From Chitinophagaceae bacterium (GTDB lineage: Bacteria; Bacteroidota; Bacteroidia; Chitinophagales; Chitinophagaceae): a DNA stretch of 15,327 nucleotides. Shown in pieces: positions 13,101-15,327 of the stretch. Numbering within the stretch: the stretch's first letter is position 1; each line of letters starts with the position of its first letter. Where the stretch lies: positions 1 to 15,327 of the forward strand of contig JAJTCI010000016.1 of NCBI GenBank assembly GCA_021323155.1. Direction: 5' to 3'. The translations under genes were made by a program, and so were the position numbers. Under the pieces are notes generated by a model. The model was not told where the DNA came from and ran no database searches. It saw nothing but the letters and a program-made list of their open reading frames with translations.

Positions 13101-15327
13101 ATGAGTTATACTCCTCAGAATAAGGTGCGGATCGTTACGGCAGCCTCGCTGTTCGACGGTCACGACGCGGCGATCAACATCATGCGGCGGATACTGCAGA
13201 GCAAGGGTGCCGAGATCATTCATCTTGGGCATAACCGGTCTGTAAAAGAGATCGTTGAGTGCGCAATCGAGGAGGACGCCCAGGGCATCGCCATCACCTC
13301 ATACCAGGGAGGGCACGTAGAGTTTTTCAAATACATGAAGGACCTGCTCGACGAGAATGGTTGCGGGCACATCAGGATATTCGGTGGAGGCGGCGGAACC
13401 ATCTTGCCGGAAGAGATACGGGAACTACACCAATACGGCATTACACGGATCTATTCCCCGGACGACGGGCGGCAGCTTGGATTGGAAGGAATGATCGAGG
13501 ACGTGATCAAACAATGTGATTTTAACCTCAACGGAAACGGTGAATACAAAAACCCAATGACGCTGGGCGAGATCAAAGACGTTCGTAAGATCGCCCGCCT
13601 GATCACAAATGTTGAGAATGGTGTCGATAACAATGGCGCCGGTAAATCTTCGTTAAAGGCGCCCGTATTAGGTATCACCGGAACGGGTGGGGCTGGGAAG
13701 AGTTCGGTGACAGATGAGATCGTCAGGCGATATCTAAACGCGTTCAATGATAAGACCATTGCCGTTATTTCCGTTGATCCATCAAAAAAGAAAACAGGTG
13801 GCGCGCTATTAGGCGACCGGATACGGATGAATGCCATATCCCACCCGCGCGCATATATGCGCAGTCTTGCTACCCGGGAAGACAATACGGCATTAAGCAG
13901 CGCTGTGCAGGACGCGATCGATATCTGTCGCGCCGCGGCATTCGATTTTATCATCCTGGAGAGTGCCGGCGTGGGGCAGAGTGACGCCTCTATCCTTGAT
14001 TATTGTAATGTGAGTCTCTATGTGATGACGCCTGAATATGGAGCGGCGTCGCAGCTGGAAAAGATCAATATGCTGGATTACGCCGACGTAGTCTGTATCA
14101 ACAAATTTGATAAAGCGGGGGCATTGGATGCGCTGCATGACGTACGCAAGCAATACAAACGCAATCACCAGCTATTCACAGCGAAAGATGAAGATATACC
14201 GGTCATTGGGACAATCGCGGCACAGTTCAATGATACAGGTGTGAATGAATTATTTGAAAAGATCGTCTTTGCCGTCGAAAACAAGACCGGGGTGAAGTTT
14301 GGTGCCATCGAGCAGCACCGCCATGTAAAAGATACTACCACGAAATCGCAGATCATTCCCCCAAAGCGCGTCCGCTACCTGTCCGAGATATCGGAGAATA
14401 ACCGTGGTTATGATGGATGGGTGAATGAACAATGCGTGATCGCTTCGAAATTGTACCAGGTGAATGGAGTGGTGGGGGAAAAAGAAACCAGCAATATCCC
14501 GGAATTACAACAGTTGAAAAAGCGTTTGGAAGAGGCGCTTCATCCTGAATGCAAAAAGCTGATCGAAAACTGGCCAAAGATCCGCGAAAAGTATGCAGCG
14601 GAGTTTTTTGAATATTCGGTACGGGATAAAGTGATCCGTCAACCACTCACTACCAAGAGTCTCAGCGGCACGCCGATACCCAAGGTGGTTTTACCGAAGT
14701 ATAAGGATTGGGGCGACATACTCAAATGGCAGCTGCAGGAAAATATTCCAGGTGAATTCCCTTATACCGCTGGTGTCTTCGAGTTAAAGAGACAGGGAGA
14801 AGATCCAACGCGCATGTTCGCGGGTGAAGGCGGACCCGAACGTACCAACAAACGCTTCCACTACGTTTCCCTGGGACAGCCCGCACACCGGTTATCGACC
14901 GCATTTGATAGTGTGACACTTTATGGCGAAGACCCTGACCACCGCCCCGATATCTACGGTAAAGTAGGGAACAGCGGGGTGAGTATCGCCACTGTTGACG
15001 ATGCGAAAAAATTATATAGCGGGTTCGATCTCTGTGATCCTAAGACATCGGTGAGCATGACCATTAACGGCCCCGCACCGATTATACTCGCGTTTTTTAT
15101 GAATGCCGCCATCGACCAGGAGTGTGAGAAATACATTGACCAGCACGGATTGTGGGACGAAGTGAAGAAAGTGTCAGAGATGAAATTCAAACACGCCACA
15201 CAACCGGTGTATTATAATCCTGCTGCCCCGGAGCGGTTGCCCGAGGGGAATAACGGGCTGGGTTTGAAACTCCTTGGATTGAGTGGAGATGAAGTGCTAC
15301 CCAAAGATGTATATGCACAGTTAAAGG
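13101..15327 (+). CDS. icmF: IcmF, fused isobutyryl-CoA mutase (partial, 3' end outside window)
   Basis: The frame is open for 742 codons to the window edge; family members are about 1100 aa. The B12-binding domain starts at once (SLFDGHDAAINIMRR, with His21 as the expected lower axial cobalt ligand). A MeaI-type G-protein chaperone domain follows, with P-loop GITGTGGAGKSS (residues 191-202) and INKFDK. Then comes the substrate-binding domain with FPYTAGVFELKRQGEDPTRM and FAGEGGPERTN. IcmF interconverts isobutyryl-CoA and n-butyryl-CoA and repairs its own B12 loading. Phe560 in TAGVF appears to sit where isobutyryl-type mutases have Phe, arguing for that substrate, though an alignment is needed. 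The linker before the P-loop contains a second GAGKSS. Confidence 0.95.
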   Translation, partial: MSYTPQNKVRIVTAASLFDGHDAAINIMRRILQSKGAEIIHLGHNRSVKEIVECAIEEDAQGIAITSYQGGHVEFFKYMKDLLDENGCGHIRIFGGGGGTILPEEIRELHQYGITRIYSPDDGRQLGLEGMIEDVIKQCDFNLNGNGEYKNPMTLGEIKDVRKIARLITNVENGVDNNGAGKSSLKAPVLGITGTGGAGKSSVTDEIVRRYLNAFNDKTIAVISVDPSKKKTGGALLGDRIRMNAISHPRAYMRSLATREDNTALSSAVQDAIDICRAAAFDFIILESAGVGQSDASILDYCNVSLYVMTPEYGAASQLEKINMLDYADVVCINKFDKAGALDALHDVRKQYKRNHQLFTAKDEDIPVIGTIAAQFNDTGVNELFEKIVFAVENKTGVKFGAIEQHRHVKDTTTKSQIIPPKRVRYLSEISENNRGYDGWVNEQCVIASKLYQVNGVVGEKETSNIPELQQLKKRLEEALHPECKKLIENWPKIREKYAAEFFEYSVRDKVIRQPLTTKSLSGTPIPKVVLPKYKDWGDILKWQLQENIPGEFPYTAGVFELKRQGEDPTRMFAGEGGPERTNKRFHYVSLGQPAHRLSTAFDSVTLYGEDPDHRPDIYGKVGNSGVSIATVDDAKKLYSGFDLCDPKTSVSMTINGPAPIILAFFMNAAIDQECEKYIDQHGLWDEVKKVSEMKFKHATQPVYYNPAAPERLPEGNNGLGLKLLGLSGDEVLPKDVYAQLK

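Noticed and set aside
1..15327. CRISPR arrays, insertion sequences or toxin-antitoxin pairs
   Set aside because: Read on both strands, none of the repeat-spacer patterns, transposase motifs or paired small ORFs expected for these was found.

Overview
The window looks like a chromosomal segment of a Bacteroidota bacterium, most likely a Chitinophagaceae-type soil or aquatic member. Two things point that way. Most genes are preceded by the Bacteroidota housekeeping promoter (a -33 TTTG-like box and a -7 TAnnTTTG box, often perfect), and Shine-Dalgarno sequences are scarce. The gene content also fits: a fused isobutyryl-CoA mutase, a CstB-like persulfide dioxygenase and an M49-like lipoprotein peptidase. 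The placement is inference from sequence style and not from a database match.

Layout. 1-380: 5' part of a YkuK-family (RNase H-like) gene, minus strand, running off the left edge. 441-801: four minus-strand tRNA genes (Phe-like GAA, Cys GCA, Ser GCU, and a very divergent Pro-like UGG). 821-1272: no conventional gene; it holds at least two short minus-strand transcription units that share sequence words and end in terminators. 1356-2990: Zn-peptidase lipoprotein. 3056-5966: minus-strand operon umuD-like, umuC, PA0069-type radical SAM. 6027-8202: divergent plus-strand operon of two 2H-phosphoesterase-like proteins followed by an LpxL/HtrB-type acyltransferase. 8251-10171: persulfide dioxygenase/rhodanese and an ArsR-type regulator. 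10238-11565: tsaB coupled to a truncated 3-hydroxyacyl-CoA-dehydrogenase-like gene. 11641-12024: RidA. 12037-12987: aldose 1-epimerase. 13101-end: icmF, truncated by the right edge.

The most interesting part is the probable DNA-damage cassette at 3056-7289. A perfect palindrome (ACTAAA-N3-TTTAGT) sits on the -7 box of the umuD promoter, between umuDC and the 2H pair, and looks like a shared operator. The UmuD-like protein has Ala and Arg where the self-cleavage Ser-Lys dyad should be. Both 2H proteins have altered HxT motifs. The cassette therefore appears to combine an intact Y-family polymerase and an intact radical SAM CxxxCxxC motif with three proteins whose family active sites have changed.

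The other genes are mostly housekeeping or metabolic: tRNA t6A modification (TsaB), enamine detoxification (RidA), sulfur detoxification (CstB-like), sugar mutarotation and B12-dependent acyl-CoA isomerisation (IcmF).
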